The notes beneath the pieces were generated by a model. That model was not told the origin of the DNA and did no database searches. It worked only from the letters and a program-made list of their open reading frames with translations. Of a stretch of DNA of 64,000 nucleotides, positions 10,346 to 20,270 are shown piece by piece. The stretch covers positions 123,679 to 187,678 of the forward strand of contig CACDZM010000002.1 in assembly GCA_902557215.1 (NCBI GenBank), in the 5' to 3' direction. This DNA comes from an uncultured Pelagibacteraceae bacterium. GTDB taxonomy: Bacteria; Pseudomonadota; Alphaproteobacteria; Pelagibacterales; Pelagibacteraceae. The position numbers and the translations under genes are program-made. The stretch's first letter is position 1, and each line of letters opens with the position of its first letter.

Positions 10346-11836
10346 ATGAAGTTATTTTTTATACTTGGCAATCAATTATTTCCACCAAAATACTTAGACC
10401 GCTTCAAAAAAGACCACCTATTTTTTATGGCAGAAGATTACCAACTTTGCACTTATGAAAAACATCACAAGAATAAAATCCTTCTATTTTTATCATCAAT
10501 GCGTTCACATGCAGAAACTCTCAAGAAGGATAAGTTTAAATTAGAGTATTTTAAAATTGAGGACAAAGAATTTAAAGACGACTATTTAAAGAAATTAAAA
10601 AAAATAATTAATTCAAAAAAAGTAAAAGAAATTTGTAGTTTTGAAGTTGAGGATAAATTTTTTGAAAAAAAAATTGATCAGTTCACTAAAAAAGAAAAAA
10701 TTAAATGGAATATTGTTCAAACTCCAATGTTTTTAAACTCAAGAGATGAATTCAAAAAATATCTTTCAAAATCAAAAAAACCATTCATGGCAACTTTTTA
10801 CAAGGAAGTGAGAAAAAAATCTGGAATATTAATGGGTTCTGATGGAAATCCTATAGGAGGTAAATGGAGTTTTGATGAGGATAATAGAAATAAGTTACCA
10901 AAAAATATTTCTATTCCAAAGTTTCCAAAAATTAATGAAACTAATCACACTAAAAAATTAAAACCTATTATTGAAAGACTATTCAAAGATCATCCAGGAA
11001 CAACTAAAAACTTTTGGTTTGCTACAGAATATAATGACGTGGTCAAATTATTAAATTTTTTTATTAAAGAAAAATCAAATTTATTTGGTGATTATGAGGA
11101 TGCAGTTGATCAAAAAGATAATATTTTATTCCACAGTGCTTTAAGTCCTTATATTAATTTAGGTTTAATCACTCCTGAATTTATTATCAAAAAAGTTTTA
11201 GATTTTCATAAGAGTAAAAAAATCAGATTAAATTCTTTAGAAGGTTACGTGCGTCAGGTTATAGGATGGAGAGAATTTATGAGAGGAATTTATCAAAGCT
11301 ATTCAAATGAAATGGAAACCAGAAACTTTTTTAAACAAAATCGTAAAATGAAAAAGTCATGGTACGAGGGCACGACTGGCTTACCCCCATTAGATTATGC
11401 AATCAAAAATGCTTTAAATCATGGATGGTCTCATCACATTGAAAGATTAATGATTTTATCAAACATCATGAATCTTTGTGAAATAAAACCTACCATTGTT
11501 TATAAATGGTTTATGGAAATGTTTGTAGACTCCTCAGATTGGGTAATGGTACCCAATGTCTATGGCATGGGATTATTTAGTGATGGAGGAATATTTGCTA
11601 CTAAACCATATATTTGTGGATCAAGTTACTTTATGAAAATGATGGATTTTAAAAAAGGTGATTGGTGCAATATAATGGATGGTTTGTATTGGAGATTTAT
11701 TGATAGAAATAGAAAATTTTTTTTGAAAAACCCAAGGTTATCCATGATGGTTAAAATTTTCGATAAAATGAAAAGTGATAGAAAAAAATTAATTCTTCCT
11801 GCTGCAGAAAAATTTATTAAACAAAACACACTTTAG
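10346..11836 (+). CDS. Cryptochrome/photolyase family protein (PhrB/FeS-BCP-related)
   Basis: [13 protein letters not shown]...[57 protein letters not shown]. Confidence 0.9.
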   Translation: MKLFFILGNQLFPPKYLDRFKKDHLFFMAEDYQLCTYEKHHKNKILLFLSSMRSHAETLKKDKFKLEYFKIEDKEFKDDYLKKLKKIINSKKVKEICSFEVEDKFFEKKIDQFTKKEKIKWNIVQTPMFLNSRDEFKKYLSKSKKPFMATFYKEVRKKSGILMGSDGNPIGGKWSFDEDNRNKLPKNISIPKFPKINETNHTKKLKPIIERLFKDHPGTTKNFWFATEYNDVVKLLNFFIKEKSNLFGDYEDAVDQKDNILFHSALSPYINLGLITPEFIIKKVLDFHKSKKIRLNSLEGYVRQVIGWREFMRGIYQSYSNEMETRNFFKQNRKMKKSWYEGTTGLPPLDYAIKNALNHGWSHHIERLMILSNIMNLCEIKPTIVYKWFMEMFVDSSDWVMVPNVYGMGLFSDGGIFATKPYICGSSYFMKMMDFKKGDWCNIMDGLYWRFIDRNRKFFLKNPRLSMMVKIFDKMKSDRKKLILPAAEKFIKQNTL

Positions 11837-11967
11837 TGAAAAAAGAGAATCTTCCTTTTAAAATCTGCATTATTTGTAAAAGACCTTTTACTTGGCGAAA
11901 AAAATGGAAGTTAAATTGGGAAAGAGTTAAGTATTGCTCAAAAAGATGTTCTAGCAAAAAAACATGA
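11836..11967 (+). CDS. DUF2256-type small zinc-ribbon-like protein (43 aa; absent from ORF track)
   Basis: GTG start overlaps the photolyase TAG; translation [43 protein letters not shown] with CxxC...CxxxC. Confidence 0.88.
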   Translation: MKKENLPFKICIICKRPFTWRKKWKLNWERVKYCSKRCSSKKT

Positions 11968-12506
11968 ACTTAGAAAAATACAAATGGAAAAGTAGAATTT
12001 TACTTGTTTCTATGCCCAATTATAAGGCTAGAATTTATCTAGAAGCAAAAAAAATATATCAAGATAAAATAAAAGATTTTCATAAAAGATATGTAAAATT
12101 AATTTGTAAGATTAATAAAAAAGAAAAACCTTCTATTAATCTAATTGGTTTTGATGGAAAATCTAAAAAGATGATGAATAAACTTCATTATAAAATGGTA
12201 TTTAAAATAATAGACAAAATGCCACTAAGTAAAAAATTTAAACCTATAAATTTATCATTATATTCAGATTATAATCCTAAAACCACTACTCAAGGTTTGG
12301 GATTTAAAAACAAGGAAAAAGCTCTTTACACAATTAAAACTGTCAAAAATCGTTCAATAAAGTATCAGGTTAATGTCATTGCAACCATGCTGGGTAGAGC
12401 AAAGAACCATCCTAACAAAACTGAGGATATGGAGGATGCTATAAAAATATTTGGTGATTGGATGAAAAAGTATAAAAGTAAAAAAAATGAAAATAAAAAT
12501 AATTAA
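11964..12506 (+). CDS. DUF4174-like protein with extra C-terminal domain
   Basis: [14 protein letters not shown] ... [11 protein letters not shown] ... [10 protein letters not shown] resembles DUF4174; about 100 further residues; ATG overlaps the DUF2256 stop. Confidence 0.65.
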   Translation: MNLEKYKWKSRILLVSMPNYKARIYLEAKKIYQDKIKDFHKRYVKLICKINKKEKPSINLIGFDGKSKKMMNKLHYKMVFKIIDKMPLSKKFKPINLSLYSDYNPKTTTQGLGFKNKEKALYTIKTVKNRSIKYQVNVIATMLGRAKNHPNKTEDMEDAIKIFGDWMKKYKSKKNENKNN

Positions 12507-13926
12507 TTATTTAAAGAAATTAATAGTTTTGTTTTTTCTATTAATCCCGAATAGTCTAAATGCTGATTTTTTTGAGGATATAACAAGTCAAATTGTAGAG
12601 AATCCTAAAAGACTTAGTTATGGAGTTTCCGTTACAGATGTAAATCAAGATGGAAATTTTGATTTTATAGTTACTGGATTTGGTTATTTGAATTTAGCTT
12701 TATCCTACGAGAATGGAAAACTGGTTAATATTGTAAATCAAAAAAAATTTTCTGATGAATTTAGACGTACGATTGGTGTTGCTGCATGTGATATAGATAG
12801 AGATGGATATGAGGAAATATATTTTCTCAACACTGATACGTATAGTGGAACAAAAAAATATTCAGACAGACTGATAGATTTAGAGAAAGGCAAGTTTATT
12901 GATTTATTTGAAATTGAGAAAAATCAGAAAGATCTTAATTTAACTGCAGGTAGGTCAGTTGTTTGTGTTGATAGAAAAGGAGATGGTAATTATGGTGTAT
13001 ATGTTGCTAACTATGGAGGACCCACAAGATACTACGAATATAATGATGACATATTAGTTGATAAATCGGTTCAATTGAACCTAGCGAAAGTTACAGGTGG
13101 TCGTGCTGTCGTGGCAGGACATATTATTTCTGATAAGATTGATGTATTCGCGGCTAATGAAAGAGGAGCAAATTTTTTATATAAAAATGATAAAGGTAAA
13201 TTTTTAGACGTCGCTTATGAATATAGAGTTCAAGACGTCCTTCAAAATGGGAGGGGTACAGCTTTGTCAGATATTTATTATCGAGGAAGGCTTGATATTC
13301 TAAATGGAAATTGGGGTGGATTTCATAGAGCATACGTACTTAAAAATGATATTTTTGAGGATATAGCAAAACCACCTTTTGATGAGCCATCAAGAATAAG
13401 AACTGTTATTTCAGCTGATTTAGATAACGATGGTTACGACGAAGTATTCTTGAATAACATTGGTGAACCCAACAAACTTTTTAAAATTTTAGAAAATGGT
13501 TTGATAAAACAAATACCTTTAGATGTTGGTTTAGAACCAGATGGATATGGAACAGGAGCAGCTGTAGCTGACATAGATAACGATGGTGTATTAGAATTGT
13601 TAGTTTCACATGGAGAGAGTTGGGATCAACCACTGTCTTTGTATAGGGCAAAAGTAGATCCTGATAATAAATATTTAAGGATAAAACCTTTAAACCAATA
13701 TGGTGCACCCGCTAGAGGAGCAACAGTAACATTGATTTCTAATTTAAGAAAACATTCTAAAACAATCGACTCTGGATCTGGATATCTTTGCCAAATGGAG
13801 CCAGTTGCTCACTATGGAATTAGAAAAAATGAAAAAGATATAAAAATTCAAATAAAATGGACAAATGGTAAAACTAAAACAATTTCAGTTAAAGAATTAA
13901 ACCAAACGATTATTTTAAATCAATAA
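12487..13926 (+). CDS. CRTAC1/FG-GAP (VCBS) repeat secreted protein
   Basis: Repeated DVNQDGNFDF / DIDRDGYEEIY / DLDNDGYDEVF / DIDNDGVLELL motifs, ASPIC/UnbV-like C-terminus, signal peptide. Confidence 0.85.
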   Translation: MKIKIINYLKKLIVLFFLLIPNSLNADFFEDITSQIVENPKRLSYGVSVTDVNQDGNFDFIVTGFGYLNLALSYENGKLVNIVNQKKFSDEFRRTIGVAACDIDRDGYEEIYFLNTDTYSGTKKYSDRLIDLEKGKFIDLFEIEKNQKDLNLTAGRSVVCVDRKGDGNYGVYVANYGGPTRYYEYNDDILVDKSVQLNLAKVTGGRAVVAGHIISDKIDVFAANERGANFLYKNDKGKFLDVAYEYRVQDVLQNGRGTALSDIYYRGRLDILNGNWGGFHRAYVLKNDIFEDIAKPPFDEPSRIRTVISADLDNDGYDEVFLNNIGEPNKLFKILENGLIKQIPLDVGLEPDGYGTGAAVADIDNDGVLELLVSHGESWDQPLSLYRAKVDPDNKYLRIKPLNQYGAPARGATVTLISNLRKHSKTIDSGSGYLCQMEPVAHYGIRKNEKDIKIQIKWTNGKTKTISVKELNQTIILNQ

Positions 13927-13929
13927 TAA

Positions 13930-14403
13930 TCAGTTTAAAGGTTGAAGAACTCTATTGATAAAATGAATCACACCATTTGAAACTTCAATATCTGCAGTTA
14001 CAACTTCAGCCTCATTTATATAAACTATACCATTAACTTTTTTTATAGTTACTTCCTCGCCATTAAGTGCTTTTAGTTTTATTTCATTATCTATATCAGA
14101 AGAGGTTATTTTTTTTGAAAAAACGTGTCGTCCTAAAATATTTACAAGTTTATCTTTATTATCCTCTCTCAATAAACCATAATATGTTTGTGCACTAATG
14201 GCAGCAAATGCGTCATCTAAAGGTGCAAAAAAAGTAAAAGGTCCTTTACCTTTTAAATTTTCGTTAAGACCTGATTTAGAGAGAGTTTCATTTAATTTTG
14301 TGAATTTCCCAATTTCATTAAGTTTATCAATTACACTTCCAAATGTTATTGATGGAACAATCATCATGATTAGGGTAAAAAATATTACATAAAATCTTTT
14401 CAT
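13930..14403 (-). CDS. Fasciclin (FAS1) domain secreted protein
   Basis: GPFTFFAPLDDAFAAI ... GRHVFSKKITSSD ... NGVIHFINRVLQP. Confidence 0.93.
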   Translation of the reverse strand: MKRFYVIFFTLIMMIVPSITFGSVIDKLNEIGKFTKLNETLSKSGLNENLKGKGPFTFFAPLDDAFAAISAQTYYGLLREDNKDKLVNILGRHVFSKKITSSDIDNEIKLKALNGEEVTIKKVNGIVYINEAEVVTADIEVSNGVIHFINRVLQPLN

Positions 14404-14487
14404 TGGACTTTAATAACTTTAAATTTATAATTTGAAAGTAAATTAGGTGCGGCAAATGATAAAAAATTTTTTATATTAATTAAATAG

Positions 14488-15189
14488 ATGAATTTTTCAA
14501 AAAGTATCTTCAAATTTGTTATTATTTTCATCCTAACTTTATCTTTTTCCAATATTTCAAATTCAGTAGAAAAAAATTATTATAAAGATTTAATAACAGA
14601 TTGGTCTAGAATCTTTCCAGACAGTAACAGAAATGCTGCTGGTCCAAAATTTTTCAAATATATAATTGATAAAGATATAAATTATGATGATTTCATTGAA
14701 TACAACAAACTTTATTGTGCTGTATCTGGTTCATTGATTGATCCAAATAGCGAGCCAGATTTTTTATTTGTTAATGAAAGAGAAACCAAAAAGAAAATAT
14801 GTGGTGATTATTATAAATGTTGTATTCCATGTTCATGCGATATCATGAAATACTCTGAGGTTGAAAAAATGAAACATAAATTTGAAGATGGCTTCAAGGA
14901 GTTTTTTGTTTTTACGATTAAAAATCCATGCGGAAAAAAAGATTTTCCTGACAGGGTAAATAAAAATTATTTCTGTAATGGAGATAAAATTAATGACAAA
15001 CAAGTTTATGAACTAAACGGTCGAATAGTTATTGGTTTATTACATAATGGTAAAATTTGCACAAAGGACGAGATGGATTTTGTAAAAAGTCATCAGGTAA
15101 CTGGTAGATTTTGCGAATTAAGAAACAACACACCTATAGAAAATTTAAATGCAGGTATGGGTGATATTTTCATCAAACTTGCAAGATAG
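14488..15189 (+). CDS. Cysteine-rich exported hypothetical protein
   Basis: Signal peptide and about 10 cysteines including KCCIPCSC. Confidence 0.6.
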   Translation: MNFSKSIFKFVIIFILTLSFSNISNSVEKNYYKDLITDWSRIFPDSNRNAAGPKFFKYIIDKDINYDDFIEYNKLYCAVSGSLIDPNSEPDFLFVNERETKKKICGDYYKCCIPCSCDIMKYSEVEKMKHKFEDGFKEFFVFTIKNPCGKKDFPDRVNKNYFCNGDKINDKQVYELNGRIVIGLLHNGKICTKDEMDFVKSHQVTGRFCELRNNTPIENLNAGMGDIFIKLAR

Positions 15190-15194
15190 AATTT

Positions 15195-15416
15195 ATGAAT
15201 AATAAGATTTTTGAGTGGGCAGGTGTAATTACAGCAATATTATACTCATTATTCGTAGCTTTGAATATTGGTATAGAGTTTTTTGGTTTTTGCTTATTAC
15301 TTATATCTGCAATCTTAATTGGAATTTGGGCTTATAGGGGCGGTCATAGAGGAATATTATTTTTACAATTTTTTTATGCCACGGCAGGAATTATTGGAAT
15401 GTTAAGGTGGTTTTAA
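15195..15416 (+). CDS. Small hypothetical membrane protein
   Basis: 73 aa, about three hydrophobic helices. Confidence 0.65.
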   Translation: MNNKIFEWAGVITAILYSLFVALNIGIEFFGFCLLLISAILIGIWAYRGGHRGILFLQFFYATAGIIGMLRWF

Positions 15417-16552
15417 TTTAAAGACGTAATTATTTTAGGAATATAATTTTTAAAATTGAAAAAACCTTTATTACAATAATGCCAAGAATATTGATCGAGT
15501 TTTCTATATAAAAAATCTAATTTATAATCATTTGAGTTTAAATAATCCAGGTTTTCACCAACAGTTGGATATAAAGCAATAACTTTCTCATTTATATTTT
15601 TAATTTCACTTATATCTACTACTTCACAGGCGATAGATTTATTTTCTAACCTTAGTTTTTGATCCTTAATTAAAAGTGATTTAAATTTGATAACTTTTTC
15701 ACTTAGCTTGATAGATCTATTTTCATTTTTATTTGAAATTATATAAATTTTTTTAAATTTGTTATTTTGAAAATCGGTGGTTTCAAATGATAAATTATTT
15801 TCAAAAATAAAAAGATTTCTATCACCAATATTTTTACTATTAAAATCTTGTTTAATTATTGAGTAAGTTTTTTCAGAAACTTTCGGAGGAGCATTTTCAT
15901 TCAATTTAATATTATTAAATCTATTATTAGTGAATTTTTTAATATTCCGTTCGCTAGCTAGATAATGTTTTCCTTGTGTTTGAATTCCAGCTACCCATCT
16001 CCAACCAAGGGTATTAGACGCAGAGTCACCATCATAAAGATGTTGCATAAAAAATTCTGCTCCTAATTGCCAAGGTAATTCTAAAGTAAAAATCCAAATA
16101 CTAGCAAACCACATTCTTGTGTGATTATGTAAATAGTTATTTTCTTTAAGCTCTGTTACCCAGTAATTAAAACATTCAATATTGGTTTTGCCATCTAAAG
16201 CATTTTTGTAATTTTGGTTATCTTTATATTCTTTTCGAATTTTATTTAACTGTACTAAATAATCTGTCCAAACGTTTGGTCGTAATTCTAACCAACCTTT
16301 CCAATATGTTCTCCATAAAACTTCTTGAATAAATTTTTCATTTTTTGAAAAAGAAAATTTGCTAAGTGATTTTTCAATAACTTCTTTCTCGCTGATAACC
16401 CCATGAGTAATATATGGAGATAAACCTGATATATTTGTTCTTTTTTCTGGACCGAAATCAAAATTTCTTAGTTTGGAATATTCGGAAAGATTTTTTTCTA
16501 TAAAATTATTTAATCTATTTAAGGCCGCGGCCTTTGAGGCTTCAAATTTCAT
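15413..16552 (-). CDS. FAD-binding photolyase/cryptochrome-related protein, FAD domain N-terminal
   Basis: NISGLSPYITHGVIS, KFIQEVLWRTYWKGWLE, WQLGAEFFMQHLYDGDSASNTLGWRWVAGIQTQGKHYLAS match the photolyase FAD-binding domain at the start of the protein. Confidence 0.88.
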   Translation of the reverse strand: MKFEASKAAALNRLNNFIEKNLSEYSKLRNFDFGPEKRTNISGLSPYITHGVISEKEVIEKSLSKFSFSKNEKFIQEVLWRTYWKGWLELRPNVWTDYLVQLNKIRKEYKDNQNYKNALDGKTNIECFNYWVTELKENNYLHNHTRMWFASIWIFTLELPWQLGAEFFMQHLYDGDSASNTLGWRWVAGIQTQGKHYLASERNIKKFTNNRFNNIKLNENAPPKVSEKTYSIIKQDFNSKNIGDRNLFIFENNLSFETTDFQNNKFKKIYIISNKNENRSIKLSEKVIKFKSLLIKDQKLRLENKSIACEVVDISEIKNINEKVIALYPTVGENLDYLNSNDYKLDFLYRKLDQYSWHYCNKGFFNFKNYIPKIITSLN

Positions 16553-16558
16553 TTTGAC

Positions 16559-16939
16559 TTATTTTGATTTTTTTTTCTTTAGACCAAGTTTATCGCTATG
16601 TCTTAATCTTAAAATAACAATTGCACCTGCAATTAGAACTATAGCAACAGCTTCATAAACTAAGGCTGTTGGATCCATTTCCTTACCTTGAAGAATAATA
16701 AATCGAGCTAAAGCAGTAATAGCAATTAATAATGGAAGAGTAATACTAATTGATTGCTGGTTCCAAAAAACTCTTACCATTGCAAGTACTTCTAAGTAAA
16801 GAAACATCAACAACAAATCTGCTAAAGTCACTGATCTATTTTCAAACATCTTGTACATTTCTATACCAACTGCAATAACCGTGCTTATTAAAATGATAAC
16901 CATTAAAATAAGCTGTAAATTTTTTGCTATTTTTTCCAT
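16559..16939 (-). CDS. PsiE-like (phosphate-starvation-inducible E) membrane protein
   Basis: LADLLLMFLYLEVLAMVRVFW and four-TM pattern. Confidence 0.8.
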   Translation of the reverse strand: MEKIAKNLQLILMVIILISTVIAVGIEMYKMFENRSVTLADLLLMFLYLEVLAMVRVFWNQQSISITLPLLIAITALARFIILQGKEMDPTALVYEAVAIVLIAGAIVILRLRHSDKLGLKKKKSK

Positions 16940-17397
16940 TATTTATCTTTACTAAATGGTAACCATTTTTCAAACACAGATTTAGAAGAACCATCATAGG
17001 GGATAGAATACGAATACGGATTAGGACTAGTTAAGACCTCTATTCCTTTTGAAAAAACAAAAATAAAAACGATCACAAAAACTAAAACCATTATTTTAAA
17101 TGGATCAAAATTTTTAGTCTTGAAAACGCTCGTTGAACTCTCCTCAGCTCTGTGGAAGTGTTTAAATGTCATGTAGACTGCAAATATTAATCCAACATGA
17201 GCTATGAAAAGTCCCGCCCACCCAAATGCGAAAGTGGTATATGAAAAAACGTATAAACTGAAAACAGTGGTCCAAATAAAACTTAAGACTAACAGAATTT
17301 GTAATCTTACTGTTTTAGGTAAAGATCTTAAATCATTTTTACTGTCATCAAACAAAATGTTTGCAGTATCTCTCATCCAATTTTTAAACGATTCCAT
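16939..17397 (-). CDS. Hypothetical membrane protein
   Basis: Three or more TM segments; start overlaps neighbouring gene. Confidence 0.6.
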   Translation of the reverse strand: MESFKNWMRDTANILFDDSKNDLRSLPKTVRLQILLVLSFIWTTVFSLYVFSYTTFAFGWAGLFIAHVGLIFAVYMTFKHFHRAEESSTSVFKTKNFDPFKIMVLVFVIVFIFVFSKGIEVLTSPNPYSYSIPYDGSSKSVFEKWLPFSKDK

Positions 17398-17455
17398 TAA
17401 TGTAGAATATAGTTTTCTAAAAAATTTAACAATTAATAAATTGTCCTAAAATTAA

Positions 17456-18643
17456 TTAAGATTGCAGTTTTTTCTTGTGAAAATTAATAAATTTTTCAAC
17501 ATAAAATTTATTGAATGTTTTATTTTCCTCAAAAGAAACTCTTTTCAGAGAGTAGGCGGAGCTTTTTGTTTGTCTAGAAATAATCATGATATTTCCTTTG
17601 TAAAGTTTAAGTTTTACAATTCCATTAACTTTATTCTTTTTATAATCTACAATTTTTTGAAGTTTTAATCTTTCTTTTGAAAACCAATATCCATTGTATA
17701 TAAGTTCAGCGTACCTAGTCATTATATTATCTTTGTCATGCATTGTTTTTTTATCTAAAGTAACAGACTCTATAGCTCTGTGCGCATTGATTAATAGTGT
17801 TCCACCTGGAGTTTCGTAAACTCCTCTCGATTTAATTCCTAAAAATCTGTTTTCTACAAGATCAACTCTGCCTATACCATTTTTTCCAGCTATTAGATTT
17901 AGCTTTTCAAGTAATTTTGCTGGCTGTAATTTTTTTCCATTAACTTCAATCGGATCTCCGTTTTTAAATTTAATTGATAAATAAGTTGCTTTGTTAGGAG
18001 CTTTTTCTGGTGAAATAGATCTTTGGAAAATATATTCTGGTGCTGAGTTTTTTGGATTTTCTAAAACTTTTCCTTCGGTAGAGGTATGAAATAAATTATC
18101 ATCAACAGAAAAAGGTGGAGCACCTTTTTTATCTTTTGGAATTGATATATTATTTTTTTTTGCATAATTTATTAAATCTGACCTAGACTTTAGTTTCCAA
18201 ATTCTCCAGGGGGCAATTATTTTTATTTTTGGCCCAAAATAATGATAACCTAGCTCAAACCTCACTTGATCATTACCTTTTCCAGTTGACCCGTGAGAAA
18301 CTGCATAAGCATTAAATTTTTTTGCGACTCTAATCTGGTCTTTAGCTATCAGTGGTCTAGCTATTGAGGTTCCTAACAAATAGACACCTTCGTAAATTGC
18401 ATGACCTCTTAACATCGGAAAGACATAATCTTTTATAAATACGTTTTTCAAATCCTTAATGATTATTTTTCTTACGCCAAGTTTTTTTGCATTAGAAATA
18501 ATTTTTTTTTTATTAATTTTCTGTCCAATGTCAGCTGTATAACAAATAACTTCAGCTTTATAGTTTTCTTGTAGCCATTTTAGAATTATTGATGTGTCTA
18601 AACCTCCAGAGTAAGCAAGAACGATTTTTTTTTTTAATTTCAT
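17456..18643 (-). CDS. argG: Argininosuccinate synthase
   Basis: VLAYSGGLDTSIILKWL, SHGSTGKGNDQVRFEL. Confidence 0.97.
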   Translation of the reverse strand: MKLKKKIVLAYSGGLDTSIILKWLQENYKAEVICYTADIGQKINKKKIISNAKKLGVRKIIIKDLKNVFIKDYVFPMLRGHAIYEGVYLLGTSIARPLIAKDQIRVAKKFNAYAVSHGSTGKGNDQVRFELGYHYFGPKIKIIAPWRIWKLKSRSDLINYAKKNNISIPKDKKGAPPFSVDDNLFHTSTEGKVLENPKNSAPEYIFQRSISPEKAPNKATYLSIKFKNGDPIEVNGKKLQPAKLLEKLNLIAGKNGIGRVDLVENRFLGIKSRGVYETPGGTLLINAHRAIESVTLDKKTMHDKDNIMTRYAELIYNGYWFSKERLKLQKIVDYKKNKVNGIVKLKLYKGNIMIISRQTKSSAYSLKRVSFEENKTFNKFYVEKFINFHKKKLQS

Positions 18644-18646
18644 TAA

Positions 18647-19159
18647 CTAACTGCAAGCTTTTTTGGCAGTATTATATGCTTTAGTGAAACCCAACAGTGA
18701 ATAATGGTCAATGGTTTGCGAACCCTTTTCGTTATAACCAGCAATCATTATTCTAGAACCTTTTTTCATCACTTTAACCATTATATTTTCTTTCTTACTA
18801 CTTGTCATCCATGCGAAGCCCTGTTGTTTTATATCAAATTTAAATTTATTATTTCCTGAGGTTGCTAGTACAGAATTATTTTTATTAAATTCATAACCTG
18901 CAGTGGTACTAATTTCATTGGAAATTTTTTCACTTGGCCTAAAAGTTACAAATAATCTTGCATCTCTTTTGTTTTGTTTTGGAGCTTGCAAAACAGGTAT
19001 TGATTGTGCAAAGCAAACTTTTCCTGATTGTTCTGAGATTACCATTACTTCCCAATCCTTGTATTTGCCAACTTTTTTTAGATCTGCCGCGAATGTTTTT
19101 TGAGTAAATAGTATTGAAATTATGACTGATAAAAATAAAAATTTTTTAATTAAGGGCAT
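18647..19159 (-). CDS. Invasion-associated locus B (IalB)-like protein
   Basis: YKDWEVMVISEQSGKVCFAQS...FVTFRPSEKISNEIS. Confidence 0.8.
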   Translation of the reverse strand: MPLIKKFLFLSVIISILFTQKTFAADLKKVGKYKDWEVMVISEQSGKVCFAQSIPVLQAPKQNKRDARLFVTFRPSEKISNEISTTAGYEFNKNNSVLATSGNNKFKFDIKQQGFAWMTSSKKENIMVKVMKKGSRIMIAGYNEKGSQTIDHYSLLGFTKAYNTAKKACS

Positions 19160-20190
19160 GGATTTGGATATTTTTTTTGAATTTTATTAATCTCATTAAT
19201 TATCTCATTTGATAAAGTTACATTTACACTTTCTATGTTTGTTTTCAACTGTTGCATTGTCGTTGCACCAATAATTACACTTGTTGTAAAAGGCTGTATT
19301 TCACAAAATTTCAATGACATTTGCGTAAAATCGATATCAAATTTTTTTGAGATCTTGTAGTATTCCTCAATAGCTTTTTGACCATTTTCATTTTTATATC
19401 TGGTAAAGTCTTTAAATAATTTCATTCTAGATTTTTTAGGAAGATTATTATTTCTATATTTTCCTGTTAGGTAGCCAAACGCTAACGGTGAGTATGCTAA
19501 TAATCCACTCTTTTCTCTAACAGAAATTTCAGCTAATCCAACTTCGTAGGTTCTATTAAGAAGATTGTAGGGGTTTTGAACTGACATCATTTTGGGTAAT
19601 TTCTTTAATTTAGACAATTCTAAAAATTTAGATAAACCCCATGCAGTTTCATTTGATAAGCCTATATATCTAATTTTACCTTGAATGATAAATTGATTTA
19701 GACTTTCTAAAACTTCCTCAAAAGGTGTCCAATCATTGTCATCTTCATCGTGTTCGTAACCATGTTTACCAAAAAAATTTGTATTTCTCTCTGGCCAATG
19801 AAGTTGATACAAATCTATATAATCAGTTTTTAATCTTTTTAGACTCTCTTCTAACGCTAAACTAATTTTTTTTTTGCCAAAATTATTGCCACCTCCACGA
19901 ATGTATTTGTTGGATGTATTACCACATACTTTAGTTGCAAGAATAACCTCTTTCCTTTTTTTATTTTTCTCAAACCAATTTCCAATTATCCTCTCAGTTT
20001 CACCGTACGTTTCCTTCCTCATGGGTATGGAATAAATTTCAGCTGTGTCCCAAAAATTTACCCCTTCACCTAAGGCGTAATCCATTTGTTCAAAACCCTC
20101 TTTTTGAGTATTTTGCTCACCCCAGGTCATTGTACCGAGACAAATTGTACTTACATTAAGGTCAGTATTCCCTAATTTTTTATAATTCAT
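19150..20190 (-). CDS. Aldo/keto reductase (Tas-like)
   Basis: LGNTDLNVSTICLGTMTWGEQN, NFWDTAEIYSIP, DLYQLHWPER. Confidence 0.93.
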   Translation of the reverse strand: MNYKKLGNTDLNVSTICLGTMTWGEQNTQKEGFEQMDYALGEGVNFWDTAEIYSIPMRKETYGETERIIGNWFEKNKKRKEVILATKVCGNTSNKYIRGGGNNFGKKKISLALEESLKRLKTDYIDLYQLHWPERNTNFFGKHGYEHDEDDNDWTPFEEVLESLNQFIIQGKIRYIGLSNETAWGLSKFLELSKLKKLPKMMSVQNPYNLLNRTYEVGLAEISVREKSGLLAYSPLAFGYLTGKYRNNNLPKKSRMKLFKDFTRYKNENGQKAIEEYYKISKKFDIDFTQMSLKFCEIQPFTTSVIIGATTMQQLKTNIESVNVTLSNEIINEINKIQKKYPNPCP

Positions 20191-20270
20191 TTAGGTTTTT
20201 TAGTGTTAATTTTTGTTAATCTTTTAAGGCATCTTGAATAATTAGTAAAAGATTATATATTTCCTCTATA

